A stretch of DNA of 36,370 bases from Myxococcales bacterium. GTDB lineage: Bacteria; Myxococcota_A; Polyangia; Polyangiales; JAFGIB01. The DNA is taken from assembly GCA_029880325.1 (NCBI GenBank), contig JAOUOP010000070.1:1-36370 (forward strand), given 5' to 3'. The stretch's first letter is position 1, and each line of letters starts with the position of its first letter. The notes under the pieces are model-generated. The model worked only from the letters and a program-made list of their open reading frames with translations, searched no databases and was not told the origin of the DNA. Positions 25,505 to 33,278 of the stretch are shown here, one piece after another. The position numbers and the translations under genes were made by a program.

Positions 25505-26965
25505 ATGGCTGAACCCTTTCCGAAGCTCCAGTCGCAGGCCCCCTTGGCACGCGCCCTTTGCTACGCGCTGGGCGCGGCGGGACTATGTAACTTCGGGTTG
25601 ACAGCCGCCACGCGCGCCCTCCATCCGTGGCCGCTCGAGTGGATGGAGGGGGCGAGCCTGCACCATGCGCTGCGCCTGTTGCACGGCCAGCCGCTGTACG
25701 CGGCGCCGAGCGCGGACTTCATCGCCTACCTCTATCCTCCCCTCGGCTACCTGCCGATGGCCCTGGGCGTGATGCTGCTGGGCGAAACGCCGATGGCGGC
25801 GCGCCTGCCCTCGCTGCTGCTGACGCTGCTTACGCTCATCGCCATCGCCCGACTGGCCGCTCGCAGCGGCGGCGGGCGCGCCGGGGGCGTGGCGGCGGCG
25901 GGAGTCTTCGCCATGGGCTTCGGCTACGGCGGCGCATTTTTGGACCTGGCCCGCATCGATGCCTGCTTCCTGGCCCTCGTATCCTGGGCCGCCGAGCGAC
26001 TCGAGCGCCAGCGTCTGGGCGCCGCCTTGCTGCTGCTCGGCCTGGCGGCACTGACCAAGCAGCATGGGCTGATGTTTTGGTGCGCGGTTGCCGTGGCGGC
26101 GCTGTGGCAGCGCGGGCGCGAGGCCCTCGTGCCGGTGCTCCGCAGCGGACTTTTCTTACTGGCGTCGCTCGCCTGGCTGTCGCTGTCGAGCGATGGCTGG
26201 TTTCTGCGCTACGGATTCGAGCTGCCGGCGGGCCACGACATCATCTGGGAGTTACTCGCAAGCTTCTTCTTCGTCGACCTGGCGCTCTACCTGCCGCTGC
26301 TCTTCGTCGGCGGCTGCCTGTGGCTGTGGCCGCGCCTCTACTCGCTGCGCCCCGAGCCGCTGGCGGCGCTGGTATTGGCGGCGCTGGTGGCCGGTGCCCT
26401 CGGGCGCGCCCACGCCGGCGGCAACGACAACGTGCGGCTGCCGGCGCTGGCCGCGCTGTGCTGGGTGGGCCTGACCCCGGTCCTGGCGCGGCTGCTTTCG
26501 CCCAGCGCAAGACGCGCCACGCGCATCGGCCTCGGGATGGCACTGACGCTGCAGTTTCTGATGCTGTGGCAGGCCCCCAGTCACCACGCGCCGCAACCAC
26601 GGGACAGCCGCGCCTACCACGGGCTGAAACGGGCTCTGAAGCGCTGCGCCCAAGGCGGCAGCGCCGTGGCCCTCGACCACGCACTGCTGACGGGCTCGCC
26701 CTTCATGCACACGATGGCGCTGTGGGATCTGCAAAAGGGTCACTCCGCCGACCTCGCCGAGCTCGGTGGCAAGGCGCTCGCAGCGGGTCTGGGCGCCGAC
26801 GACGCACCGAAAGCGATCGCCGTCGGCGTCGAGGTGGCGGGACTCGCAGCCTTGCTCGAGGCCCACTACAGCCCCTGCGCCCGGGTCCCGGCGCCGCGCC
26901 CTGCGACCGGCTTTGCGCCGGGCTCACCCGGCGGACATCAGCTCATCTACCGGCGCCTCGAATAA
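25505..26965 (+). CDS. GT-C type polytopic membrane glycosyltransferase
   Basis: 486-residue protein with about ten hydrophobic segments, resembling the PMT/GT39-like family that uses polyprenyl-phosphate sugars on the outer face of the inner membrane. The first extracytoplasmic loop has the family pattern PLEWMEGASLHHALRLLHG-QPLYAAPSADF-YLYPPLGYLP; the acidic E-W-M-E-G stands where many relatives have D-E. LDLARIDACFLAL and ALTKQHGLMFW are further family-like spots. A soluble C-terminal part (about 360-486) is not recognised. ATG 25505 lies one base after the SGNH gene stop, strongly suggesting joint translation and a shared glycan. It converges with the tlpA-like gene, with 10 bp between stops. 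Confidence 0.85.
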   Translation: MAEPFPKLQSQAPLARALCYALGAAGLCNFGLTAATRALHPWPLEWMEGASLHHALRLLHGQPLYAAPSADFIAYLYPPLGYLPMALGVMLLGETPMAARLPSLLLTLLTLIAIARLAARSGGGRAGGVAAAGVFAMGFGYGGAFLDLARIDACFLALVSWAAERLERQRLGAALLLLGLAALTKQHGLMFWCAVAVAALWQRGREALVPVLRSGLFLLASLAWLSLSSDGWFLRYGFELPAGHDIIWELLASFFFVDLALYLPLLFVGGCLWLWPRLYSLRPEPLAALVLAALVAGALGRAHAGGNDNVRLPALAALCWVGLTPVLARLLSPSARRATRIGLGMALTLQFLMLWQAPSHHAPQPRDSRAYHGLKRALKRCAQGGSAVALDHALLTGSPFMHTMALWDLQKGHSADLAELGGKALAAGLGADDAPKAIAVGVEVAGLAALLEAHYSPCARVPAPRPATGFAPGSPGGHQLIYRRLE

Positions 26966-26975
26966 CCACCATTGG

Positions 26976-27563
26976 CTAATTCATCAGGCCATCGATCATG
27001 TCGAGGTGTTCCTCGGTCACCGCCCCCGAACGCACGCAGCGCACCTGCTGGCCGGCGTTGGCGAAGATGTGGATCGGCACACCGGCCCCCGGGTCCAGAC
27101 CGACGGCCTCGATCAGGCCGTTCAGGGCCTCGGGATCGTCCAGGCGGCGGCTCTCGGGGATGTTCGGATGGGCCTTGCGGAACTCCTCGACCGCGGAGGC
27201 CTCGGCATCGACCGAAACGAAGAGCACATCGGCCACCGCGCCAGCGGCGGCGCGGCGCTTCTGCCATGCGGCGATCATGGGCATCTCCTCGACGCAGGGC
27301 TTGCACCAGGTGGCCCAGAGATTGACCCATTGGGGCGCCGACGCCTTTTCCTTCAACGGCGGCGTCAGCGGCGGCAAACTCAGGGTCTTCTGCGCACCTT
27401 TGGGCGTGTAGTTGTCGCAAAAACCCGCCAGCGGATCGGCCGCGGGTTTCTTCGCTGTCACGGCTTCGACGCGGCCTGCGCCCGGTGGTGGCGGTGCAGC
27501 GGCACCCGCATCGCAGGCCATGGCCAACGACAGCGCCGCGATTACAGAGTGCAGTCGATCCAT
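26976..27563 (-). CDS. TlpA-like thioredoxin-fold protein
   Basis: 195 residues. A secretion signal (MDRLHSVIAALSLAMAC) ends at Cys17, which could be a relaxed lipobox (LAMAC). The thioredoxin-fold domain begins near residue 76: WVNLWATWCKPCVEEMP with the redox pair Cys87/Cys90, later VLFVSVDAE and the cis-Pro region GVPIHIFANAGQQVRC. TlpA/ResA-type proteins reduce disulfides outside the inner membrane, for example in cytochrome c or copper-site assembly. It is the last gene of the minus-strand redox operon, and its start overlaps the end of the OmpA-like gene by 22 bp. Whether the domain works as reductant or oxidant cannot be told from the sequence. Confidence 0.9.
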   Translation of the reverse strand: MDRLHSVIAALSLAMACDAGAAAPPPPGAGRVEAVTAKKPAADPLAGFCDNYTPKGAQKTLSLPPLTPPLKEKASAPQWVNLWATWCKPCVEEMPMIAAWQKRRAAAGAVADVLFVSVDAEASAVEEFRKAHPNIPESRRLDDPEALNGLIEAVGLDPGAGVPIHIFANAGQQVRCVRSGAVTEEHLDMIDGLMN

Positions 27564-28234
27564 GTGACGAAAGCGCTTCGGTTCAGATCCTCGGGGGTGC
27601 AGCTCTGCTCGCCGCCACTGCGCTTCCAGTCGCAGAAGCTGGGATCGAGCTGCGCGAATTCCTCGCCCAACCAGAGCAGACCCACCTGCTGTTGCAGCTC
27701 CGGGTCTTCGAAGGTCTCGTCGAGATGGGCGAGCACCGATTCGGCCCGCGCACGACTTAGCTCTCGGTTGGTCTGCTCCGAACCCTCGGGCGAGGCGCGT
27801 GAGACCACCAGGAAGTAGCTGGCGCCGCGGCGATCGGCGAAGAGACGATCGACCAGGCCATGATCCTGGGTGTCGAGTTCGGCCGAGGCCTTCTCGTATT
27901 GCACGATGCCCCCGCGCTTCTGCATCGGCATGAAAAGAGCGTTGAAGTCGTCACCGCTCATGGTGGCAACGCTGCGCGCATCGGCCGGCTGGCAGCCACG
28001 ACCACCGGCCTGCAAGAGACCGCAGCTCTGCAGGACGCGCCGCAGGATCTTCTTCAGCGCCGGCGTGCAATAGGCCTCGTTGGCCTGGGCGGCGACGGCG
28101 ACTTGAGGCGCTTCGGCCTCCTCGGCCTCGGCCTGGGCCAGGCGCGCCTCGGCAGCGCGCGTCCAGGCGCTGACCAAAACCACGGGCAGCAGGAGCAGAA
28201 AGGTGGCGGCGGCGATGGCGATGATGCGTTGCAT
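27542..28234 (-). CDS. Six-Cys OmpA-like envelope protein
   Basis: 230 residues. An N-terminal hydrophobic segment (about 3-24, IIAIAAATFLLLLPVVLVSAW) serves as anchor or signal. The region at about 108-195 matches the OmpA C-terminal peptidoglycan-binding fold: QYEKASAELD, YFLVVSRASPEG, then NRELSRARAESVLAHL, the NxxLSxxRAxxV signature. Six cysteines (56, 71, 81, 201, 212, 228) all lie in the exported part and could form three disulfides. The Asp and Arg expected to bind diaminopimelate are not obvious, so peptidoglycan binding is uncertain. It sits between the VKOR-thioredoxin gene (2-bp gap) and the tlpA-like gene (22-bp overlap), which makes it a likely substrate or partner of that redox pair. 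Confidence 0.75.
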   Translation of the reverse strand: MQRIIAIAAATFLLLLPVVLVSAWTRAAEARLAQAEAEEAEAPQVAVAAQANEAYCTPALKKILRRVLQSCGLLQAGGRGCQPADARSVATMSGDDFNALFMPMQKRGGIVQYEKASAELDTQDHGLVDRLFADRRGASYFLVVSRASPEGSEQTNRELSRARAESVLAHLDETFEDPELQQQVGLLWLGEEFAQLDPSFCDWKRSGGEQSCTPEDLNRSAFVTWIDCTL

Positions 28235-28236
28235 GG

Positions 28237-29748
28237 CTACTGCTCCTCGCCGGCGCTGGGCGCTTCGGCTTCAGGGCCGGGGGGTGCGGCCGGGGGTGCG
28301 GCCGGGGGTGCGGCGGCAGCCGGTTCGGCCTGGGCTTCAGGCTCACGCTCGGCAGCCGCCGGCTTTGCGGGCGCGGCCGGCGGCGCAGCGGCAGCCCCAC
28401 CCGGTGCGCTCGGGGTTAGTGCCGCAGCGGCTGGCACCACGGCCCCTGGTTGCACAAGACGCGCCGAAGCCACCGGTTGAGCCAAGGGCGGGGGGTTCGC
28501 TGGACGCTTCGGCTCGGGCTTGGGCGCCAGGGCAGGACGCTTGCCCCGTTCGGCCAGCGCCCGCTCCATCAGCCTCGGCAGCGCGTAGTCGAGGCCCAGG
28601 TCGGTGTCGGCGTCGCACAGGCGTAGGCCCTCGACGAAGACCTGGGGCGTCAGCACGCTCAGGCGGTTGTCGACCGCGTAGCGCAGCGAGAGATTGAGCT
28701 TGGCCGCCGCCGCTGCCGAACCCACGCAACCCGCTAGCCGACCGAACTTGGCCACCACCATACGCGCGGCTGCCCCGGGATCGGCCTTGCTGGCTTCGGT
28801 GATGGCCTCCTGATTTTCGAACGCCCACTGCAGGACGGATTCGGCGTCGTCCTCGGCGCAGATCATGGCCTCGCTGATGGCGCAGGCGCCGGGATGGATG
28901 GCGTCGTCGACCATCCAGTTACAGGCGTTGTCGAGGGGAAAGAGCACCGCCTTGCGTCCCAGTCGCGAAGCCACCGGCAGCTCTTCGAAGCGCTCCTCGA
29001 AGGCCCGGCACGAGGGGCACAGGGGGTCGAGGACTTCGATCATCTCAGCCTCACTTCCCTGATGACCCAGAGTCAAGACCGGCATGCGCGGAGAGGGGGC
29101 GTAGCTGAGTTCACCGCAGGAACCGATATAGCTTCCAAAGTCGGGGGCCATGGCGGCGTAGCCGCCCACCGGCAGCACCACGAACAAGACGCCCACGGCA
29201 AAGGCCAGACCCAGCGACGCCGTGGCCAACGGCGCGTTTGACCGTTCCGCCCCGGAGTCGTCCTCGCGTGCGCCCAGGTACAGGAGCAGCCCCGAGATCA
29301 GCGCCACGGCGCTGGAAGCGTAAATACCGATACAGAGCTTGCAGGCCGCCCCCAGCTCCACCAGCGAGACGTAGGCCATGACCGCCGAGGCCGCCGCCGG
29401 CAGGCAGGCGCTGAGCGCCGCAAAGCCGGTGGCGCCGCGCTCCTGCCCGCGACCCTCGAGCAGCAAGCGCACGCCCCAGTAGATCAGAAATGCGAAGACC
29501 GACATGGCCGCCAGCGAGATCGGAATGCCTCCCCAGATCGAGCCACGCAACACCGACGAATAGGGGCTCATCAAGGTCACGGCACAGCCGCTGCCCTCGT
29601 TGGCCGTCAGGCCGGGCAAAAACGCACAGTGAATTCCGTGGACCTGGCGATCGAGGTGCGCGACGAAGTCGTAGGTCGACACCGCAGCAAAACCAAAACC
29701 CGCAAGGCCCGCCGCGATGTAGAGTCCCAGTAGCAGGCGAGCTTTCAT
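28237..29748 (-). CDS. VKOR-thioredoxin fusion with Pro/Ala-rich tail
   Basis: 503 residues. Residues 1-210 are a polytopic vitamin K epoxide reductase domain: loop cysteines Cys41 and Cys55, the SPYSSVLRG-IWGGIPISL segment, active pair Cys136-KL-Cys139, and about five membrane helices. Residues about 225-395 are a DsbA/DsbG-like thioredoxin domain with Cys244-PS-Cys247 and extra cysteines 276, 289 and 297. The last 90 residues are Ala/Pro-rich and include three imperfect copies of a 12-bp unit at 28276-28312. VKOR homologues take electrons from thiol oxidases to quinone, replacing DsbB, so this is a one-protein disulfide-forming system. ATG 29748 was preferred over 29784 because the anchor helix follows directly. 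First gene of the operon. Confidence 0.9.
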   Translation of the reverse strand: MKARLLLGLYIAAGLAGFGFAAVSTYDFVAHLDRQVHGIHCAFLPGLTANEGSGCAVTLMSPYSSVLRGSIWGGIPISLAAMSVFAFLIYWGVRLLLEGRGQERGATGFAALSACLPAAASAVMAYVSLVELGAACKLCIGIYASSAVALISGLLLYLGAREDDSGAERSNAPLATASLGLAFAVGVLFVVLPVGGYAAMAPDFGSYIGSCGELSYAPSPRMPVLTLGHQGSEAEMIEVLDPLCPSCRAFEERFEELPVASRLGRKAVLFPLDNACNWMVDDAIHPGACAISEAMICAEDDAESVLQWAFENQEAITEASKADPGAAARMVVAKFGRLAGCVGSAAAAAKLNLSLRYAVDNRLSVLTPQVFVEGLRLCDADTDLGLDYALPRLMERALAERGKRPALAPKPEPKRPANPPPLAQPVASARLVQPGAVVPAAAALTPSAPGGAAAAPPAAPAKPAAAEREPEAQAEPAAAAPPAAPPAAPPGPEAEAPSAGEEQ

Positions 29749-29832
29749 CGGGGCATGATCGCGCCGCGAGGGCATCGCACGCAACCTGCAACGTTATGGG
29801 GCAGCCCAGCGATTTCGTCGAAAACGCTCGTA

Positions 29833-29856
29833 GGCCACCCCATCGTTGGGGTAGCC
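29833..29856. promoter_or_regulatory. Hairpin or operator-like palindrome in divergent promoter region
   Basis: ACCCCA-TCGT-TGGGGT (29837-29852) is a perfect 6-bp inverted repeat, extended by GGC/GCC after one mismatch. It is followed by a second copy of GGGGTAGCCG. It lies about 90 bp upstream of the minus-strand redox operon and could be a regulator site. Confidence 0.35.
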
Positions 29857-29872
29857 GGGGGTAGCCGAGAGC

Positions 29873-29978
29873 CCCTCAAATGCCTGGTACGATCGACTCC
29901 CACATGCACTTCAGCGCAGCTTGGATCGCGTTACTCGATCTGCCACTCAATGGCCTGGTATGATCGCTTCCAACACGC
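29873..29978 (+). promoter_or_regulatory. Diverged direct repeat carrying -10-like boxes
   Basis: About 36 bp at 29873-29908 recur at 29943-29978 with roughly 28 matches, a 70-bp offset. The core CCTGGTAYGATCG contains an extended -10-like box: GGTACGAT at 29886-29893 and GGTATGAT at 29957-29964. The second copy would start transcription about 25 bp before the ATG at 29994. No good -35 is visible. Confidence 0.45.
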
Positions 29979-29993
29979 ACAGGAAGGTACGGA

Positions 29994-30851
29994 ATGAACA
30001 AAGCTCTTCGACTCGGCGCGTTTTCATGGTTGATGGTTCTGACCTGGCCGGCGGCGGCGCAGGGTGAGGGCGCCGATATCGAAGCCGGAGGAACCACGGC
30101 CGGCTCGGTCGACCTCGGCGGCAGCGCCGGCGGCAGCGCCAGCGCCACTGGCAGCGGCGGCAGCGCCACCGGCAGCAGCAGCGCAGGCAGCAGCGCGGGC
30201 AGCGCCAGCAGCGGCAGCGGCGACTACTCCAGCAGCAGCTACCAGGGTAGCTCGGGCGGCTCCTATGCCGGCAGCTCGGGCCGAAGCAGCGGGGTTCGCA
30301 TCGGCATTCAGGGACGCCTCGACGCCTTCAACTTCGTCGGCGACTTCCGCGGCCGCGCAGCCGATCCGACGGACTTCAACGGTAACTACGTCAACGACAT
30401 CGGCGGCCTGATGATGCCGGTGGTGACGCCCGGTGCGCGCCTGGTCGACGGCAAGCTCTTTGTGGGCCTGGGTCTAGGTTTCAACAACTTCACCTACGAA
30501 AACCGTAACGGCGCCGAATGGTCGCGTACCAACTTTGCGTTGAGCCCCCTGGCCAGCTTCGATCTTCTCAGCGACGACACCGCAGCGCTCTCGCTGCTGG
30601 GCGCTTTCAACCTCGCCTTCGTCGGTGCAACCGAGGAATGCGATGGCGGTGGCTGCTTCACGCACAACGACGACGCCACGGGCATGGGCCTATCGCTCGG
30701 TGCCGGCGTGCGCGGTCTAATCGGCGAGGGGCTGGCACTGGGAACTGAATTCGGTTGGGGTCTGATGGGCGTCGACTACGACGGCGGCGAAAACGACTTC
30801 ATACACGGCATCTTCGGCACCCTCCTGATCGAAGGCACCGTCGGTATCTGA
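29994..30851 (+). CDS. Ser/Gly-rich outer-membrane beta-barrel protein
   Basis: 285 residues. A Sec signal peptide (MNKALRLGAFSWLMVLTWPAAAQ) probably cleaves after AAA or Q23. Residues about 37-100 are a low-complexity Ser/Gly/Ala region built from GGCAGC-type codon repeats. Residues about 101-285 alternate polar and apolar residues with turn Gly/Asp/Asn, as in a small outer-membrane barrel (VRIGIQGRLDAFNFVGDF, KLFVGLGLGFNNFTYEN, GLSLGAGVRGLIGEGLALGTEFGWGL), ending ...LIEGTVGI. Two cysteines lie in one loop (ECDGGGCF). AGGAAGG seven bases upstream fixes ATG 29994. It is divergent from the redox operon and shares its control region. I cannot name a family; porin-like or adhesin-like roles are both open. 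Confidence 0.75.
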   Translation: MNKALRLGAFSWLMVLTWPAAAQGEGADIEAGGTTAGSVDLGGSAGGSASATGSGGSATGSSSAGSSAGSASSGSGDYSSSSYQGSSGGSYAGSSGRSSGVRIGIQGRLDAFNFVGDFRGRAADPTDFNGNYVNDIGGLMMPVVTPGARLVDGKLFVGLGLGFNNFTYENRNGAEWSRTNFALSPLASFDLLSDDTAALSLLGAFNLAFVGATEECDGGGCFTHNDDATGMGLSLGAGVRGLIGEGLALGTEFGWGLMGVDYDGGENDFIHGIFGTLLIEGTVGI

Positions 30852-30884
30852 CGCGCATGCACACCACGCCCCGCGCCGGCACGG

Positions 30885-32195
30885 TTACTTCAAGTGCCGG
30901 TAGCGGGCCAGCGTGGTGGCCGGCGGGTTGACGCGCAGCAGCCCCGCGTCACCGTCGACCAACAGCACGTCGTCGGGCATCACCCAGGCGAAGAGCCCGG
31001 CGATATCGCTCAAGAGCGGAATCCCCGCGGCGACGGCGATCTGCGCGCCCAGGGAGTCGGGTTCGAGCGCCGCGGCCGCCACCACCGCCTCAGCCTGACC
31101 GCCGACCGCCGCCAACGCCGTGAACGCGGTCAGCCGCTCGGCCACCACGATCACCTGACCGGGACTGGGCAGCGGCAGACCGGCCGCTCGCACGGCCAAG
31201 AGCAGGCAGAGGTTTTCAGCCTCAATGGCGCGCTGCTCGAGCAGGGGGTGGGGTGCGCCGGCCGAATAGGTCGCGACCGCGTATTCGCGAGCCAATGTGC
31301 GCAGGCCGTTGGCGATGCCCTGCTCGTCGGTGCGCTGCTCGGCGATCGTGCGCAGCCGCTGATCGTCGAGCATCAGCGCGGTCGAGTCGAGCGCGCCGCG
31401 GGCGACCGCGGGCAGCGCCTCGCGCACCCGCCCAAGCCCCTTGCGCACGATGCTCTCGACGCCCTCGAAGGCGGCCGCCAGGCGCGCCCGTGCATTGCGC
31501 GTTTCGATCGGCTCGGCGCCGAAGGACTCCAGCGTGCCGAACATGGTGGCCTGGCCCAGGGCGGTACCTGGACTGAGCACCGTGGCGCTCAAACGCGCCG
31601 AACGCGCCGGCAGACGCCCGGCCACGTCGCGATGCTCCAGGGCATGGGCGAATGCAGTAGCCAACGCCGTACCCAGGGCCACCTCGGCGTCGGTGAAAGC
31701 CGCCTGCTCGCCGCGCTGCAACACGAGCACGCCCGCCACCTGAGCGCGCACCATCAGCGGGATCGCCAACAGACTCGGAAAGTGCTCTTCGCCCAGCTCG
31801 GGGATGTGCTTGTAGTGGCTGTCTTCCTGGGCGACCGAGGCCGAGATCGGCCGCATCACCTCGGCGGCAGTGCCGGTGATGCCCTCGCCCACCGCCAGGC
31901 TGACGGCGCCGACCGCCGCGCGCGGAAAGCCCACGTTGGCGCGCAGCACCAGACGGTCTTGCCCATTGTCGTTCTCCCGCACATAAACGCTGACCACCTC
32001 GGCGTGGGCGATGGTCTTGACCTGCTCGACCATATTGCCGAGCACTTCCGTTAGCGGCCCGCGCTCGGCCGCCAGCTCGATCAGGCGCAGGATTCCGTCG
32101 ACCCGCAGGTCGTCACGGGTGTGCACGTGCATGCGAATTGGCCGCTCCGATGCGCCGTGCGACGTGTCGTCTGAGCCGCCCGAGTCCGCTGTCAT
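30885..32195 (-). CDS. GAF domain fused to a truncated, histidine-less Enzyme I-like region
   Basis: 436 residues. Residues about 36-186 are a GAF sensor domain (LVLRANVGFPRAAVG..SLAVGEGITG, SLLAIPLMVRAQVAGVLVLQ). From about 203 it follows PtsP/Enzyme I: the start SATVLSPGTALGQA, the helical HPr-binding-type insert, then the swivelling domain (VIVVAERLTAFTALAAVGG ... VAAGIPLLSDIAG ... LLVDGDAGLLRVNPP). Two things are missing. The TSHAAI phospho-histidine motif reads DSLGAQI, with Leu382 in the His position, and the PEP-binding C-terminal barrel is absent (PtsP is about 750 residues). It therefore cannot run the PEP-to-HPr reaction and may act as a binding or sensor protein in a nitrogen-PTS-like circuit. 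It lies 88 bp downstream of the gntR-type gene on the same strand. Confidence 0.8.
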   Translation of the reverse strand: MTADSGGSDDTSHGASERPIRMHVHTRDDLRVDGILRLIELAAERGPLTEVLGNMVEQVKTIAHAEVVSVYVRENDNGQDRLVLRANVGFPRAAVGAVSLAVGEGITGTAAEVMRPISASVAQEDSHYKHIPELGEEHFPSLLAIPLMVRAQVAGVLVLQRGEQAAFTDAEVALGTALATAFAHALEHRDVAGRLPARSARLSATVLSPGTALGQATMFGTLESFGAEPIETRNARARLAAAFEGVESIVRKGLGRVREALPAVARGALDSTALMLDDQRLRTIAEQRTDEQGIANGLRTLAREYAVATYSAGAPHPLLEQRAIEAENLCLLLAVRAAGLPLPSPGQVIVVAERLTAFTALAAVGGQAEAVVAAAALEPDSLGAQIAVAAGIPLLSDIAGLFAWVMPDDVLLVDGDAGLLRVNPPATTLARYRHLK

Positions 32196-32283
32196 GGCGC
32201 CATTGTAGACCCGCGCGACGGCTGCGCAATCGCGCTTTTGTCCGGCGCGGGCACGCGCCAGAGGGCGACGGAAAAGCCCGGGC

Positions 32284-33060
32284 TCAGCCGCGCTCGCGCG
32301 CTTCGATGCCCTGCTGCCGATCCATCCAGGCCAGCAGCGGCTCGACCATGTCCAGATAGAACTTCACCGTGCCCTGACCGCGCGCCAGCGAAGCGGTCAA
32401 CTGGCGGTAGAACTCGTAGTTGGCCGGCACCGGCGGCACCTTGTAGTCGCGGCCCCGGCGCTCCAGGTCGGCCAGGAGCGACGACCACCAGCGCACCTGC
32501 TGTTGAAAGAGGGTGTTGCGCGTGGCCTTGGCGATCTGGCGGAAGAACTCGATGCGGAAATCCCGCGCCGCGTTGCCGTCGGGCTTCTTCGCCTCGGCCT
32601 GGTCGATCAAATAGTTGAGCACCGCCAGCTCTTCCTTGGTGATGCGCCGCTCGGCCAGGGCAAGCAGCGGGATCAGGAAGAGCACCTGATTTTCGAAGGC
32701 GGCCGATGCCAGATTCTCTTTCGGATCGGCCAGCTCCATCTGCAGTTGGATCAGCCGAATGTCGCTGGACTCGGCCGGATCGAGAACGATGGTGGTGCTG
32801 CCCTGGCGCACGCGCACCAGTCCGAGATCTTCGAGGCGGTGGATCGCCTGGCGCACGACCAGGGCGGAGATCTTGAACTGCCTGGCCAGCTCGCGCTGGG
32901 TGGGCAGGGGCTTTCCCGCCTTCAGCTCACCGCGGAAGATGGCGCGGGCCAGATGCTCGAAGACGTGGTCGGCGACGCGCTGGCGCACCGGCGGTTCGGC
33001 GTGAAAGCCGGTCTCCTCCCCGTCCCGTTCTTCGCCCTGCTCCACGGTGATCGATGCCAT
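32284..33060 (-). CDS. GntR-family (FadR-like) transcriptional regulator
   Basis: 258 residues. A winged-helix GntR DNA-binding domain lies at about 25-95: VADHVFEHLARAIFRGELKAGKPLPTQRELARQF, then ALVVRQAIHRLEDLGLVRVRQGS. The C-terminal half is all-helical and FCD-like (LIPLLALAERRITKEELAVLNYLIDQAEA ... DFRIEFFRQIAKATRNTLFQQQVRWW), the usual ligand-binding fold for small carboxylates or acyl-CoA. The exact ligand is unknown, and metal-binding histidines typical of many FCD domains are not obvious. ATG 33060 follows a promoter-like pair at 33138-33165. It may control itself and the downstream GAF/EI-like gene. Confidence 0.88.
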   Translation of the reverse strand: MASITVEQGEERDGEETGFHAEPPVRQRVADHVFEHLARAIFRGELKAGKPLPTQRELARQFKISALVVRQAIHRLEDLGLVRVRQGSTTIVLDPAESSDIRLIQLQMELADPKENLASAAFENQVLFLIPLLALAERRITKEELAVLNYLIDQAEAKKPDGNAARDFRIEFFRQIAKATRNTLFQQQVRWWSSLLADLERRGRDYKVPPVPANYEFYRQLTASLARGQGTVKFYLDMVEPLLAWMDRQQGIEARERG

Positions 33061-33137
33061 ACTGACTGCGCCCCTCGAGCTGGGTTACTCACTGAGGCCA
33101 CGATCCAAACGCGCCCCTCAGCGCGGGATGCGATTGA

Positions 33138-33165
33138 AGTATAGACTAAGCCAGCAGATTCACAA
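33138..33165 (-). promoter_or_regulatory. Sigma70-like promoter for the GntR-type regulator
   Basis: On the minus strand: -35 TTGTGA (33160-33165), a 16-bp spacer, and -10 TATACT (33138-33143), matching 4/6 and 5/6. The transcript would begin near 33131, giving a leader of about 70 nt. The motif lies in a locally A+T-richer part of an otherwise empty 218-bp gap. Confidence 0.5.
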
Positions 33166-33278
33166 CGCTTTGTATTGCGACCGGCGTACGCCAATCGCCG
33201 GAAATTACACACGTTGTGCGCCTTTTCGGGCGTGTTACTGGGTTACGCTCCCGCTTTACACGATCGGGAGCCGCGCCA

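Noticed and set aside
28276..28312. CRISPR-like or regulatory tandem repeat
   Set aside because: The repeats are contiguous, in frame and code for an Ala/Pro tail; there are no spacers.
33080..33246. Two copies of CTGGGTTAC flanking the gntR promoter as an operator pair
   Set aside because: A 9-bp match at 33080 and 33238 can arise by chance and is not palindromic as GntR sites usually are.
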